Origin: Fennellomyces sp. T-0311
Lineage: Eukaryota; Mucoromycota; Mucoromycetes; Mucorales; Lichtheimiaceae
Length of the DNA stretch: 18,697 nucleotides
Assembly: GCA_025266875.1 (NCBI GenBank)
Contig: JALLLT010000131.1
Span: 1 to 18,697 of the forward strand
Direction: 5' to 3'
In this document: positions 1 to 7,302 of the stretch, piece after piece
How positions within the stretch are numbered: the first letter of the stretch is position 1
Layout: every line of letters begins with the position of its first letter
Program-made: the position numbers and the translations under genes
Notes under the pieces: generated by a model
Told to the model about the DNA's origin: nothing
Database searches by the model: none
What the model saw: only the letters and a program-made list of their open reading frames with translations

Positions 1-336
1 TGGAATCTCGCGGATGGGCAACTTGTCAGCAAGGCGCGGTGCAACATATGAACCAGTGGCACCGGAATCGATCAACACATCAACAGCGAAATTATTGCAA
101 GACATTGAGTACAGAGGCAATTCAGTTTCTTTTATTGACATTAATGAATCAATATACTGCTTATCCTCTTCCAAGGTTTTTTGTAGCACCAAGGACTCGT
201 CGTCTTGCTCATCCGACAGATCGATCAGTGGGGCCTCGGGAACCTTGGGTTGCTCCTCAGGACGGACCATGTTGAGGGAATGGTGTGGTGCTAGAGAGCG
301 CAGAGGGACTTCCCTCAATCCAACCGCGCTTTGCCT
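1..336 (-). CDS. pol: Ty3/Gypsy pro-pol frame, 5' part only (runs off the window)
   Basis: The minus-strand frame after the proposed slip site is open from position 336 to the window edge and encodes the aspartic protease start of a retrotransposon polyprotein. The visible part has an acidic linker followed by an aspartic protease core, VDVLIDSGATGSYV, with the catalytic D-S-G-A encoded at about 58-69. No reverse transcriptase or integrase is in the window; they should lie to the left. The frame is -1 relative to gag, and the same frame is also open further up inside gag, so the two overlap. No convincing start codon of its own is needed if it is made by ribosomal frameshifting. The family is confident from the DSGA motif plus the neighbouring gag; superfamily-level placement as Gypsy rests on the gag type and gene order. 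Confidence 0.82.
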
Positions 337-1424
337 TTTCCCTGACCACCTTGGCGACCCTTGTTCAAACCCGGAGTGGATGGACAGTTGCGGGCGATGT
401 GTCCAAATCCGGAACAATTGAAGCACCTCCTGGTGGCACCATCGCGAGAGCCATCATCCGGTCGACGCCAGTTGTTGGAGCCACTACCGCGACCAGGGGA
501 ACGCCAATTCGACCCTGATCCTCTTGTGTGGATGGCATCGAGATCCATGGGGGCAACACCAGATGAGCGCATGTACTCAGGTACGTGAAAAGAGTTAGGC
601 TGTTGGAATTGCTGGAACTGTTGCTGCGGCTGTTGATAGACACCTTGGCCGAAAGCCAACATGGACTGCGTGCGCTGGCTATCACACAGCAGAGCTAACC
701 GCATGGATTCGCTGGTACTGGATGGGAAACGGAAGCAAACTTCAGCACGGATGACAGGCTGTAGGCCTCGCTCGAATCGGTCCTTTGCCTCCTCGTCAGT
801 CATGGATGGCAACAAGTTCCACAACGCCTGGAACTGAGCGACGTACTCAGCAACTGTCCCTCCTTGGACCAAATTAGCGAGCTGGTCTCGTGCAAGCTGT
901 TTGGCGTTGACTGGGCTGTATGCTGCTTCGATTCGCTCCTTGAACTCCCTCCAGCTGACTTCGGCTCCATTTTCGCTTGCCAAGCGAGCTTGTTGTTGCC
1001 ACCACACCTCGGCCTCACCACGAAGGAAAGTCACCGCATAGTTGACATATGCATGTTGGCTGAGGGATGACATACCCAAATAGCGTTCCACTTGGCGAAC
1101 CCAACTCTGGACGGCGTTCAAGGCACGGCTACCACTAAACATGTCAGGTTTGTGCACACGGGGCTGGAAACCCAAACTTGGCGCCACCACCTGTGGCTGG
1201 GAATTGTTTTCCAGAATCTTTGTCAGAGCTTGCATGACCAGTTTCATCTGGTCGTCTTGTTCGGGTCTTTGAGCCATACTGTCTTGTTCACCGATGTCGA
1301 TCAAAAATTCTTCTTTTGTTGTGAACTCTTCTTGTTCTTGATCGCCAATTGCAGGTACTAGCTGCCGATATCCTTGAAACTGAGATGCTGGAAACTTGGA
1401 AACTTTTCTGCTATTATCGGCCAT
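315..1424 (-). CDS. gag: Ty3/Gypsy Gag polyprotein with CCHC zinc knuckle
   Basis: This 369-residue protein is the structural capsid/nucleocapsid protein of an LTR retrotransposon; it forms the cytoplasmic particle and binds the RNA. Residues about 95-250 match the retrotransposon-gag family, including a stretch with FLRGEAEVWW and later FKERIEAAYSP. Residues about 265-285 are glutamine-rich. A single zinc knuckle of the CX2CX4HX4C type lies at about 334-347 (CFNCSGFGHIARNC), followed by a basic Gly/Lys/Arg tail. The ATG is at 1424-1422, 18 bp inside the primer binding site, and the stop TGA is at 317-315. The frame is intact with no stops. Pol follows in the -1 frame. The gene sits directly downstream of the 5' LTR (1445-2553), whose promoter should drive it. 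Confidence 0.93.
   Translation of the reverse strand: MADNSRKVSKFPASQFQGYRQLVPAIGDQEQEEFTTKEEFLIDIGEQDSMAQRPEQDDQMKLVMQALTKILENNSQPQVVAPSLGFQPRVHKPDMFSGSRALNAVQSWVRQVERYLGMSSLSQHAYVNYAVTFLRGEAEVWWQQQARLASENGAEVSWREFKERIEAAYSPVNAKQLARDQLANLVQGGTVAEYVAQFQALWNLLPSMTDEEAKDRFERGLQPVIRAEVCFRFPSSTSESMRLALLCDSQRTQSMLAFGQGVYQQPQQQFQQFQQPNSFHVPEYMRSSGVAPMDLDAIHTRGSGSNWRSPGRGSGSNNWRRPDDGSRDGATRRCFNCSGFGHIARNCPSTPGLNKGRQGGQGKGKARLD
336..342 (-). promoter_or_regulatory. candidate -1 ribosomal frameshift site between gag and pol
   Basis: On the minus strand the heptamer is G GGA AAA, read in the gag frame as the last base of CAG, then GGA, then AAA (342 down to 336). This fits the canonical X XXY YYZ slippery pattern. 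It lies seven codons before the gag stop (317-315). A one-base backward slip here leads directly into the open protease frame. The sequence pattern and the frame relation are seen; actual frameshifting is inferred. Confidence 0.6.
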
Positions 1425-1427
1425 AAA

Positions 1428-1442
1428 CCACTTTCGCTACCA
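1428..1442 (-). other. primer binding site of the Gypsy element
   Basis: Two bases inside the LTR boundary, the minus strand reads TGGTAGCGAAAGTGG, beginning with the TGG expected for pairing with a tRNA 3' CCA. The complement ends CGCTACCA, implying a primer tRNA whose last encoded base is A preceded by ...CGCT. That is consistent with fungal initiator tRNA-Met, which has an A1-U72 type end. The same first 13 bases recur in the nested TRIM element (2319-2331), which supports the call. The primer identity is inference. Confidence 0.72.
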
Positions 1443-1747
1443 ATTGTCGTGTCACTTTTTGGCGGATGAACCGTAACCAATAACAGAGAAAAGGTTTGAA
1501 AGAGAAGTCGTAAGATAATGTTTATTCTTTTAGACTGAAGGGATATTTATATATTTTCTAATGCTAATAAAATACTACTGCGGCTTACTGCGGATTGCTG
1601 CGCATTATGTGGATAATGAATATGGGGTAACAATATAGAGAAGTACTGCGGTGAGCTGCAGCGACTGCGGAACAGCTTGTTGCTGCGCAACAACGATCAT
1701 GGAAGAAGTATCCAAAAATGGAACAAAAGAAAGTCCGCCAGAATGGC

Positions 1748-1928
1748 TGTCGTAATAGCTTTTGCGCCGCATAGCGGCCTATCTCATAGCTGATTACGAG
1801 AGCAGATGTTTACCAGGTCAAAAGCTAAAGTTTTTATTTTGTGCGCACAGGCAGCCTTTTATAAGGTTGCAGTGTGCCGCAGCAGACCGCAGCAGGTGTA
1901 ACCTTCTATTCTAAAAATATACACGACA
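1748..1928 (-). repeat. LTR of the TRIM element (3' copy)
   Basis: This 181-bp direct repeat is identical to 2334-2514. It has TG...CA ends and contains a TTATAA-like box and GCAGCAG/CCGCAGC motifs. Confidence 0.88.
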
Positions 1929-2333
1929 ATATCCTATCTCCAAACTGATGTACGTCCTCGTACATTCTAACACTAAACAGAAGCAAGGCCAGGGCAGAAC
2001 AAGAAATACAAATACAGAAAAGCAAAAACAGAAATCAAAACGGAGCACTTATTGGCAATCCAGCCAGGGCTCATACAGCCATCTTTCAGGCAAAGGGGCA
2101 TCCTTTCAGCCCAAACAGATACCACAGGAACGAGACAACAGAAAAGAGCAGAGCAGACTTCGTAGCAACCGAGAGGAGAGGAATATCGACGAATAACCAA
2201 GGATAGAGCACGGAACAAGAGAAGACAGCAGAGTAAACATAACAACCAGGGCTTGAGGTACTTCTTTAGCATGGACTTGACAGGAGTGGTAAAAGATAGC
2301 AGGTGCATGGAACAGAATACTTTCGCTACCAAT

Positions 2334-2514
2334 TGTCGTAATAGCTTTTGCGCCGCATAGCGGCCTATCTCATAGCTGATTACGAGAGCAGATGTTTACC
2401 AGGTCAAAAGCTAAAGTTTTTATTTTGTGCGCACAGGCAGCCTTTTATAAGGTTGCAGTGTGCCGCAGCAGACCGCAGCAGGTGTAACCTTCTATTCTAA
2501 AAATATACACGACA
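2334..2514 (-). repeat. LTR of the TRIM element (5' copy)
   Basis: This 181-bp direct repeat is identical to 1748-1928 and is followed (on the minus strand) by a 2-bp spacer and the primer binding site. I found no difference between the two copies by eye, which suggests recent insertion. Confidence 0.88.
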
Positions 2515-2567
2515 TGGCTACGACAAGTTGATCTGCCAAAAAGTGACACGACAATTACAAAATAACG

Positions 2568-2640
2568 TGGAGACACCGGGATTTGAACCCGGGCCCTTCT
2601 GCATGCAAAGCAGACGTGATAGCCCCTACACTATATCCCC
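2568..2640 (-). tRNA. tRNA-Ala (anticodon UGC)
   Basis: The minus strand folds as a full cloverleaf. The acceptor strands GGGGATA (2640-2634) and TGTCTCC (2575-2569) pair with two G-U pairs, and the discriminator is A. The anticodon stem TCTGC/GCAGA encloses loop TTTGCAT with anticodon TGC. The T arm has CCGGG, loop TTCAAAT, then CCCGG. The D arm is short (GTG/CAC). No intron is present and CCA is not encoded, as expected for a eukaryotic nuclear tRNA gene. The Gypsy 5' LTR starts 14 bp beyond its 3' end in the same orientation. Confidence 0.93.
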
Positions 2641-2705
2641 GATGTGATATAAAATAACGCATAACCTTATTTCAGAAATAGCCGCCGTTGCTAGTACGTA
2701 CCACT

Positions 2706-2905
2706 GCACTTAAAATGATTTTTAGCCTGGCTAAAATTGGGCTCAAAGGCCGACTTTGAGCTGGCTCAAATCCCACATTTGAGCGATTTTGAGCCAGATC
2801 AATGACCACCTTTAAACCAGCTCATTCTGCTCAAATGTGGACTTTGAGTCAGCTAATTTTCTCAAATGTGGCTTTTGAGCGATTTTGAACCTGGCTCAGA
2901 ACATA
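2706..2905. repeat. cluster of short palindromes around TTTGAGC/GCTCAAA
   Basis: This 200-bp block holds repeated short inverted units. TTTTAGCC-t-GGCTAAAA (2720-2736) is an 8+1+8 palindrome and TTTGAGC-tg-GCTCAAA (2755-2770) is 7+2+7. Several further imperfect copies of CTCAAATGTGG and GAGCGATTTTGA follow up to 2905. No coding frame is evident. It could be a degenerate MITE or foldback element, but I see no clean terminal repeats or target duplication. Confidence 0.6.
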
Positions 2906-3250
2906 TATTCTCTCTTTTTTTTTAACATCTTATTGGTTAAAACTAGCGTACTATTATTCTTTTCTTAAATAATAATTGGTTCACATTTGCAAAAAAAAAG
3001 TTTTTTTTTCCTTTTATATAACTGTGATGTAGAAGGATCAATTGGTAACAATAAAGAGTCGCTGAGACCGTAAAATAAATCTCTGTTCTGGTTGTCTTTT
3101 CATATGCTAAACTAGTGCCTTATTTATACTGTTGACTACGGCACATCTTTGACTGTCCTTCTAGCATCTTCTAGTTATTGAAGGTACATTTGTCATCTAG
3201 TGATGTTTCACTGAGTGTCACTCTTCACTCTGATTGTTTCACTTTCATAT

Positions 3251-3314
3251 TTTATCCGATTCTTCTTTTATCCGAACTTATGTTTATCCGAATTCATCTT
3301 TATGCGAATTATCA
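3251..3314. repeat. 16-bp tandem repeat, four copies
   Basis: The core TTTATCCGA begins at 3251, 3267 and 3283, and the variant TTTATGCGA at 3299, giving an exact 16-bp period with a variable remainder. Confidence 0.8.
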
Positions 3315-3761
3315 TGTCAGCCATGACAATAACGTTAAAGAAGTGTTTTTATTGATAAAATAATATTACTTCAAAAGCTTATAATAAAAAAACTATATAC
3401 AAAAAGTATTTCTATTTGTAAAACTATAAATGCTTACCTTTTTTCCAATAATAAAGTGTTGCTTTGTAAAAAAAAAGTGCTATTCTTACATATGCTTTGA
3501 TAGTGTGAGGTTTGTTTTTTGTTTTCCACTCTATTGAAAAGCTAGCTAATTAGTATCATATAAAAGAAAAAAAAAGCCAACATACCGTTTGAACGATCAA
3601 GTAACAAGAGGACGCCTAATATAAAATGTTTAAGTACTGTAGTTAAAGAAAAGTATACCGTAAGATTATATACAAAAGGTTCTCTGTAAAAAAAAATGAA
3701 GTGAAAAAGAATCTGTTTATCATGGTGGAAAAAATACATACCAATATTATAGGTGACAGAA

Positions 3762-3952
3762 TTTGCGTAAAAGAGGTCTTTATAAAAAAAACGCGTCAGC
3801 CAGCTATACAACCTCACAGCCCAAAAAGCATACCGTAAAAGAAACCGTAGCAACAGGTTTTTGTGTAAAAGTTGTCTTTATAAGAAAAAACTGCATTAGT
3901 TATATATACAACCTCACAACTCAGAAGTATACCATAAAAACCATAGCAACAG
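3762..3952. repeat. diverged tandem duplication, unit about 96 bp
   Basis: Copy one (about 3762-3857) and copy two (about 3858-3952) share the ordered blocks GTAAAAG, GTCTTTATAA, TACAACCTCACA, a TACC(G/A)TAAAA block and GTAGCAACAG/ATAGCAACAG. The copies differ at many positions, so the duplication is old. A partial third relative may lie at about 3645-3690. Confidence 0.7.
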
Positions 3953-4465
3953 CTTTAAAAATGCTTGGAAACAATTTGAGAACAGTGGTACTGGCAGAAA
4001 AGAGAGTTGTGGCAGACAGAATACAAACCCGTTTACAGCAGTAGTAGTACACATACCTTACACATGTCTGAAACTGAATAAAAACGTTGGTTGCAGTACA
4101 TGGCACTGTACAGAGTGAAAGGCTGATCGCGCGTGCTGGAAATCACGACTAGAGAAAGGTCAAAGGGACAATTGTCGGAAGAGATGGGGCTAGTAATGTC
4201 ATTACTGAATTCAAAGTTTACCATGGAGATTATATAACGCCGTGATTCTTAGGGAGAAAAATGCTGGGAGAAAGAAAAGGAAGAGAATAGCGAGGGAAAA
4301 GTGTATTTTTAAACCCGGTCAATTGTCAAAATATGACTTGTCCAACAGGGGTGCGTGTCGTATTCCCGACATACACTATTTTCCATGGTTACATGCTTTT
4401 CCTTCGTTATGCTATATCCGCTGTCATTACGACATCAACAACCGTACAGTTATCAATTGCCTTAT

Positions 4466-4507
4466 TTGCTCTTATGTGCAACCATTGCATTGCTCTTATG
4501 TGCAACC
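4466..4507. repeat. short direct repeat, 24-bp spacing
   Basis: The 18-mer TTGCTCTTATGTGCAACC occurs at 4466-4483 and again at 4490-4507. No further copies are seen. Confidence 0.8.
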
Positions 4508-4670
4508 TTGATTCGGGTTTACCGATCGTAAGGCAACTCCTTTAACTTGGTTCCATATGTTCTTCGGCTCCTTCATCTATAAGGCAAGATCATATGAAAG
4601 TCGGCAATAACATGGATCACAGGCTTATTAGACAAAGCATTCGCCTTCTTCGTCCCGAACTCATCAACAG

Positions 4671-4700
4671 TATAAATAGAGAGCAGTTTTCCTCAATAAA
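4671..4700 (+). promoter_or_regulatory. TATA box closely followed by AATAAA (possible solo-LTR remnant)
   Basis: TATAAATAG at 4671-4679 is followed by AATAAA at 4695-4700. So close a pairing is typical of compact LTR control regions rather than of a host gene promoter. I could not find matching LTR ends or target duplication, so the call is tentative. Confidence 0.25.
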
Positions 4701-5030
4701 ACATTATCTTATTTTGGTCTTGTCATTCGAAAGCCTTTCCTCGTTTAAACGATACCACAGTGCGCCTGTCATCATTTGTGTCGCTGTATCGTATACACTG
4801 TCATATTTGGTGCAAGCGTGCTTTTACTTATAATAACAATACTAGCACTCTGTGCTTTATACCAATCATCGTTTGCAACCGTAACCTAAGGGTAGTAAGT
4901 ATTATTAATGGGACAACAATTCTGACAATATCATATTCAGTTTTTGTGTGCGTTGTATGTGTGACATACACAATTAAAATTTAACTGACGCTGATAACAG
5001 TGCTGTGATTCGCAAGATGGAGTGAGGAAG

Positions 5031-5038
5031 TATAAAAA
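5031..5038 (+). promoter_or_regulatory. TATA box of the 5079 gene
   Basis: TATAAAAA lies 41 bp before the proposed ATG, followed by a pyrimidine-rich leader. Confidence 0.55.
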
Positions 5039-5078
5039 GTTTTCGTTCTCCATATTTTAAGATTCGCCTTTCTCTATT

Positions 5079-6388
5079 ATGTCTGGTTCTTTCGATTTTA
5101 CACGCAGTTACGATATGTACTTGAGCCCACCCCAGCCTATGGATAGCCCAAGTGTCAATTTCTCGTCACAAGACAATTCATCTTTGGAGGCAACCCTTCC
5201 TTTCAATGGAAGTGCTGCTTTCGACGCGCCCTTGTGACGCACCAAGCGCGCACGACACCTTGATGGTGCAGAGTCAGTTGCTCAAGCCACCATCATTGGT
5301 AATGACGACGACGACGTGCACACAATGATGGTTAAGATGCAGCACGCGTTTAACCAGCATTGTGGGCAACTGGAGGTGGATCTGCAGCTTCAGGCGCGGA
5401 AGCTCAAGAATGCAGAGAGCCTAGTTGGCGCCTTGCAGAAGAAGGTCACCAAGCTGGAGCAGGACAATGTAGACCTGCAAACCCAGGTCAACGAACTCAA
5501 CCGCAAGGCCGAGCAAACGCGCTCCAAGAAAGTGTCCAACGGACGCGATCCTGTGCTCTCGGTAACATATTTACCGAATGCGTATATCTTTAGTTTAACT
5601 GTTGTTTCGTTTAGGGTGAGATTAGGAGCTACTTCACGGCCCTAAGACCTCATGTCCGCAGCCTTGACGCTCCCAACCCGGTCATTGTGGATTGCACCGT
5701 GTTGCATGCTGCTGTGCAGTATATGCGCACGGATGTAATGAAAGGCCTTGGAGTCGATTGGCCTGCGCCGTTCGTTGAGCAGAAGATACGAACATGGTTC
5801 AAGAACAGAGGCGCATGGTCCAAGCTCACCGAGGATGAACGAGCAGCGACCAACAAGGCTGCTCAGCTTGTTACTGCTCGCTGCGAGGTGAGACTTTGCA
5901 AAAACGTTTTTAGCTAATATAACTTAACCATATCTATTAGAAATTGAATTGGTGCAAGAAAGTAGTGAACGACGAATGCTACAAGGCAATTCTGGACAAC
6001 GAATTCGAGGAAGGGTATGAGAAGCTCGTTCAGCATAAGTTTCTCATGTCCGATGAGGAAGACGTGCGTGATGAGAGCGGCATCATGAGAGCAAAGCGTC
6101 CGTTGCGCACTCTTTGGAGAGCACCTGTAGTGCGTAGTGTGTTCTGGCTGGAGTTACGAGATTTTGTGTTCTGACTATATTTATATGCAGGTCGATGAGT
6201 TGTACGCTAGGCTCAAAGTGCTACAGGAGCTACAAACCAAAAAGCCCCTACACCATCTTCCTCGCCTAGCGTCCAAAGTGGACAGGGGAGAGTTGACCGA
6301 TGAGCAGCGAAAGCTGTTGCCCGACTGGGCCGTCAATTCTCCCGACAAAGCTACGCAGCGTCCTGAGGAATTTGATGAAAATGTATAG
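5079..6388 (+). pseudogene. four-exon gene for an unrecognised coiled-coil protein, one in-frame TGA
   Basis: I do not recognise the family. The proposed exons are 5079-5561, 5615-5887, 5941-6129 and 6191-6388, with introns of 53, 53 and about 61 bp (donors GTAACA, GTGAGA, GTGCGT; acceptors TTAG, TTAG, GCAG). The third donor could instead be 6127. The product would be about 380 residues: a Ser-rich start, a basic patch (RTKRAR), an acidic run (DDDD), a heptad-repeat coiled coil at about 85-150 (LEVDLQLQARKLKNAESL onwards), then a segment with KIRTWFKNRGAWSKLTEDER that superficially resembles the third homeodomain helix, and a charged C-terminus. Codon 53 (5235-5237) is TGA, probably from CGA. 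A TATA box precedes it and AATAAA (6390-6395) follows. It is convergent with the tnp2 gene and could be a DNA-binding partner ORF of that element, but this is conjecture. Confidence 0.6.
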
Positions 6389-6389
6389 G

Positions 6390-6395
6390 AATAAA
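6390..6395 (+). terminator. polyadenylation signal AATAAA
   Basis: AATAAA begins 2 bp after the stop codon of the coiled-coil gene (6386-6388). Confidence 0.5.
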
Positions 6396-7302
6396 AGCAC
6401 CAACGTGGTAGGGTGGTAGGGTTGGGCTTGGGACAAAAAAGATTGAGCTGTCTTTGGGCGCAAAAGTTGGGCATAAAGCTCATGGGTTAACAATCGTTAG
6501 CAACAGTCAAGAAGAACGGTAATTGTAAACTCATGAGTGCACAATGTTTTTACAATCTCGTAGAGATCATGGTATTTGTGCATAACTCCTATTCAAGAAA
6601 ACATGGACTGAAAAGAAAGAGTGTCAAAAATTTTATTTCTGGGATACAGGCTTACTAGAAAAGTAAGGACGCTTCTAAAATACCATGGTGCCCTGAGGCG
6701 GTGCCTTTCATATTTCCGTTGGTTGAATGGTTCGCCTCTGGATCATATCAGGCAATTCCCGAGCCAACTTACCTATGTTTATACTTAAATGGATCATTAT
6801 CGCTTCGTATAAAAAAAACAGAGCCGCATAATGTCATAGTCAGTTAAAGACGAATAAAGTTATAGCAAACGTTCTCTCTCGTGTGATCGAATGATAAGCA
6901 TCGAATGCTTCCGAAGTAGTGCAAAGCGCGCGTCTAAGGACATTCTACTGAATAGCTACACAAGGCGTAGATTCATAAAGGCATAGAAGTATAAGTATAT
7001 TGAATAGTGGAAGGAGTGAAGTGTGGGCAACGAAGACATAAGTAGAAAAAGGTACATAAACATAAGATACAGGGAAAGAGAATGGAAATAAATAATAGAG
7101 AGCATAAGGCATAAGGCATAAGGCATAAGGCATAAGGCATAAGGCATAAGGCATAAGGCATAAGGCATAAGAAGGAATTGGCATAGGGCATATAGGCGTA
7201 TTTTCGTGGTTGTAGAAATCGGAATTAAAGGAAAACGAATGGTGAAAGTCGGGAATGTAGGAAGCAATGAAGGTAAAAGTGTAATGAACGGAATGGAGGC
7301 GA
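6396..7302. other. intergenic stretch without a gene
   Basis: It lies between the convergent 3' ends of the coiled-coil gene and the tnp2 gene. Apart from the heptamer microsatellite at 7102-7171 I see no conserved feature. If the tnp2 element has a left terminal repeat here, I could not identify it because its partner end is outside the window. Confidence 0.55.
7102..7171. repeat. heptanucleotide microsatellite (GCATAAG)10
   Basis: There are ten uninterrupted copies of GCATAAG, with degenerate GCATAGG-type copies continuing to about 7197. Open frames on the minus strand across it are only translations of the repeat. Confidence 0.95.

Larger units (their letters stand above)
1748..2514 (-). 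mobile_element. TRIM-like non-autonomous LTR retrotransposon, 767 bp
   Basis: Two identical 181-bp direct repeats (1748-1928 and 2334-2514), each starting TGTCGTAATAG and ending TACACGACA, flank a 405-bp core with no convincing coding capacity. The orientation is minus: just inside the right-hand repeat is a primer binding site (TGGTAGCGAAAGT, 2331-2319), two bases from the LTR, and just inside the left-hand repeat is a purine-rich tract (minus strand, about 1945-1929). The flanks are TGGC at 1744-1747 and TGGC at 2515-2518, a 4-bp target duplication, or 5 bp if the last LTR base is counted. The shared primer site, spacer length and terminal CACGACA suggest it is mobilised by the surrounding Gypsy family. 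Confidence 0.86.
1445..2553 (-). repeat. 5' LTR of the Gypsy element, interrupted by a nested TRIM
   Basis: The LTR runs from TGTCG at 2553 (minus-strand 5' end) to CGACA at 1445, followed by a 2-bp spacer and the primer binding site. Without the nested element (1748-2514 plus one target copy) it would be about 338 bp. Its two ends are 19-bp perfect inverted copies: TGTCGTGTCACTTTTTGGC at 1445-1463 and its complement at 2535-2553. This is far longer than the usual TG...CA dinucleotides. The part at 1570-1700 is rich in CTGCGG-like hexamers. The partner 3' LTR is outside the window, so the element's own target duplication cannot be checked. Confidence 0.85.
2906..5030. other. AT-rich stretch without a recognisable gene
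   Basis: I see no conserved protein, no consistent spliced gene and no RNA gene here. Open frames are short and low in complexity. It contains homopolymer A/T runs (around 2920-3010), a 16-bp tandem repeat, a roughly 96-bp duplication, a 24-bp duplication and one TATA plus polyadenylation-signal pair, listed separately where worthwhile. Confidence 0.6.

Noticed and set aside
1948..2332. Open frames in the TRIM core on both strands
   Set aside because: Low-complexity Lys/Gln-rich or Leu/Cys-rich translations with no conserved motif; TRIM cores are non-coding.
2568..2640. tRNA-Ala as the primer tRNA for the Gypsy element
   Set aside because: Its 3' end (...GTCTCCA) is not complementary to the primer binding site, which calls for ...CGCTACCA.
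3178..4833. Several 60-100 codon open frames
   Set aside because: They have AT-rich composition, no homology I recognise, no plausible splicing and overlapping alternatives on both strands.
3251..7171. CRISPR-like array
   Set aside because: The tandem repeats have no unique spacers and the context is eukaryotic.
6945..7267. Minus-strand open frames with repeated MPYALCL-type peptides
   Set aside because: They are translations of the (GCATAAG)10 microsatellite in three frames, with no other support.
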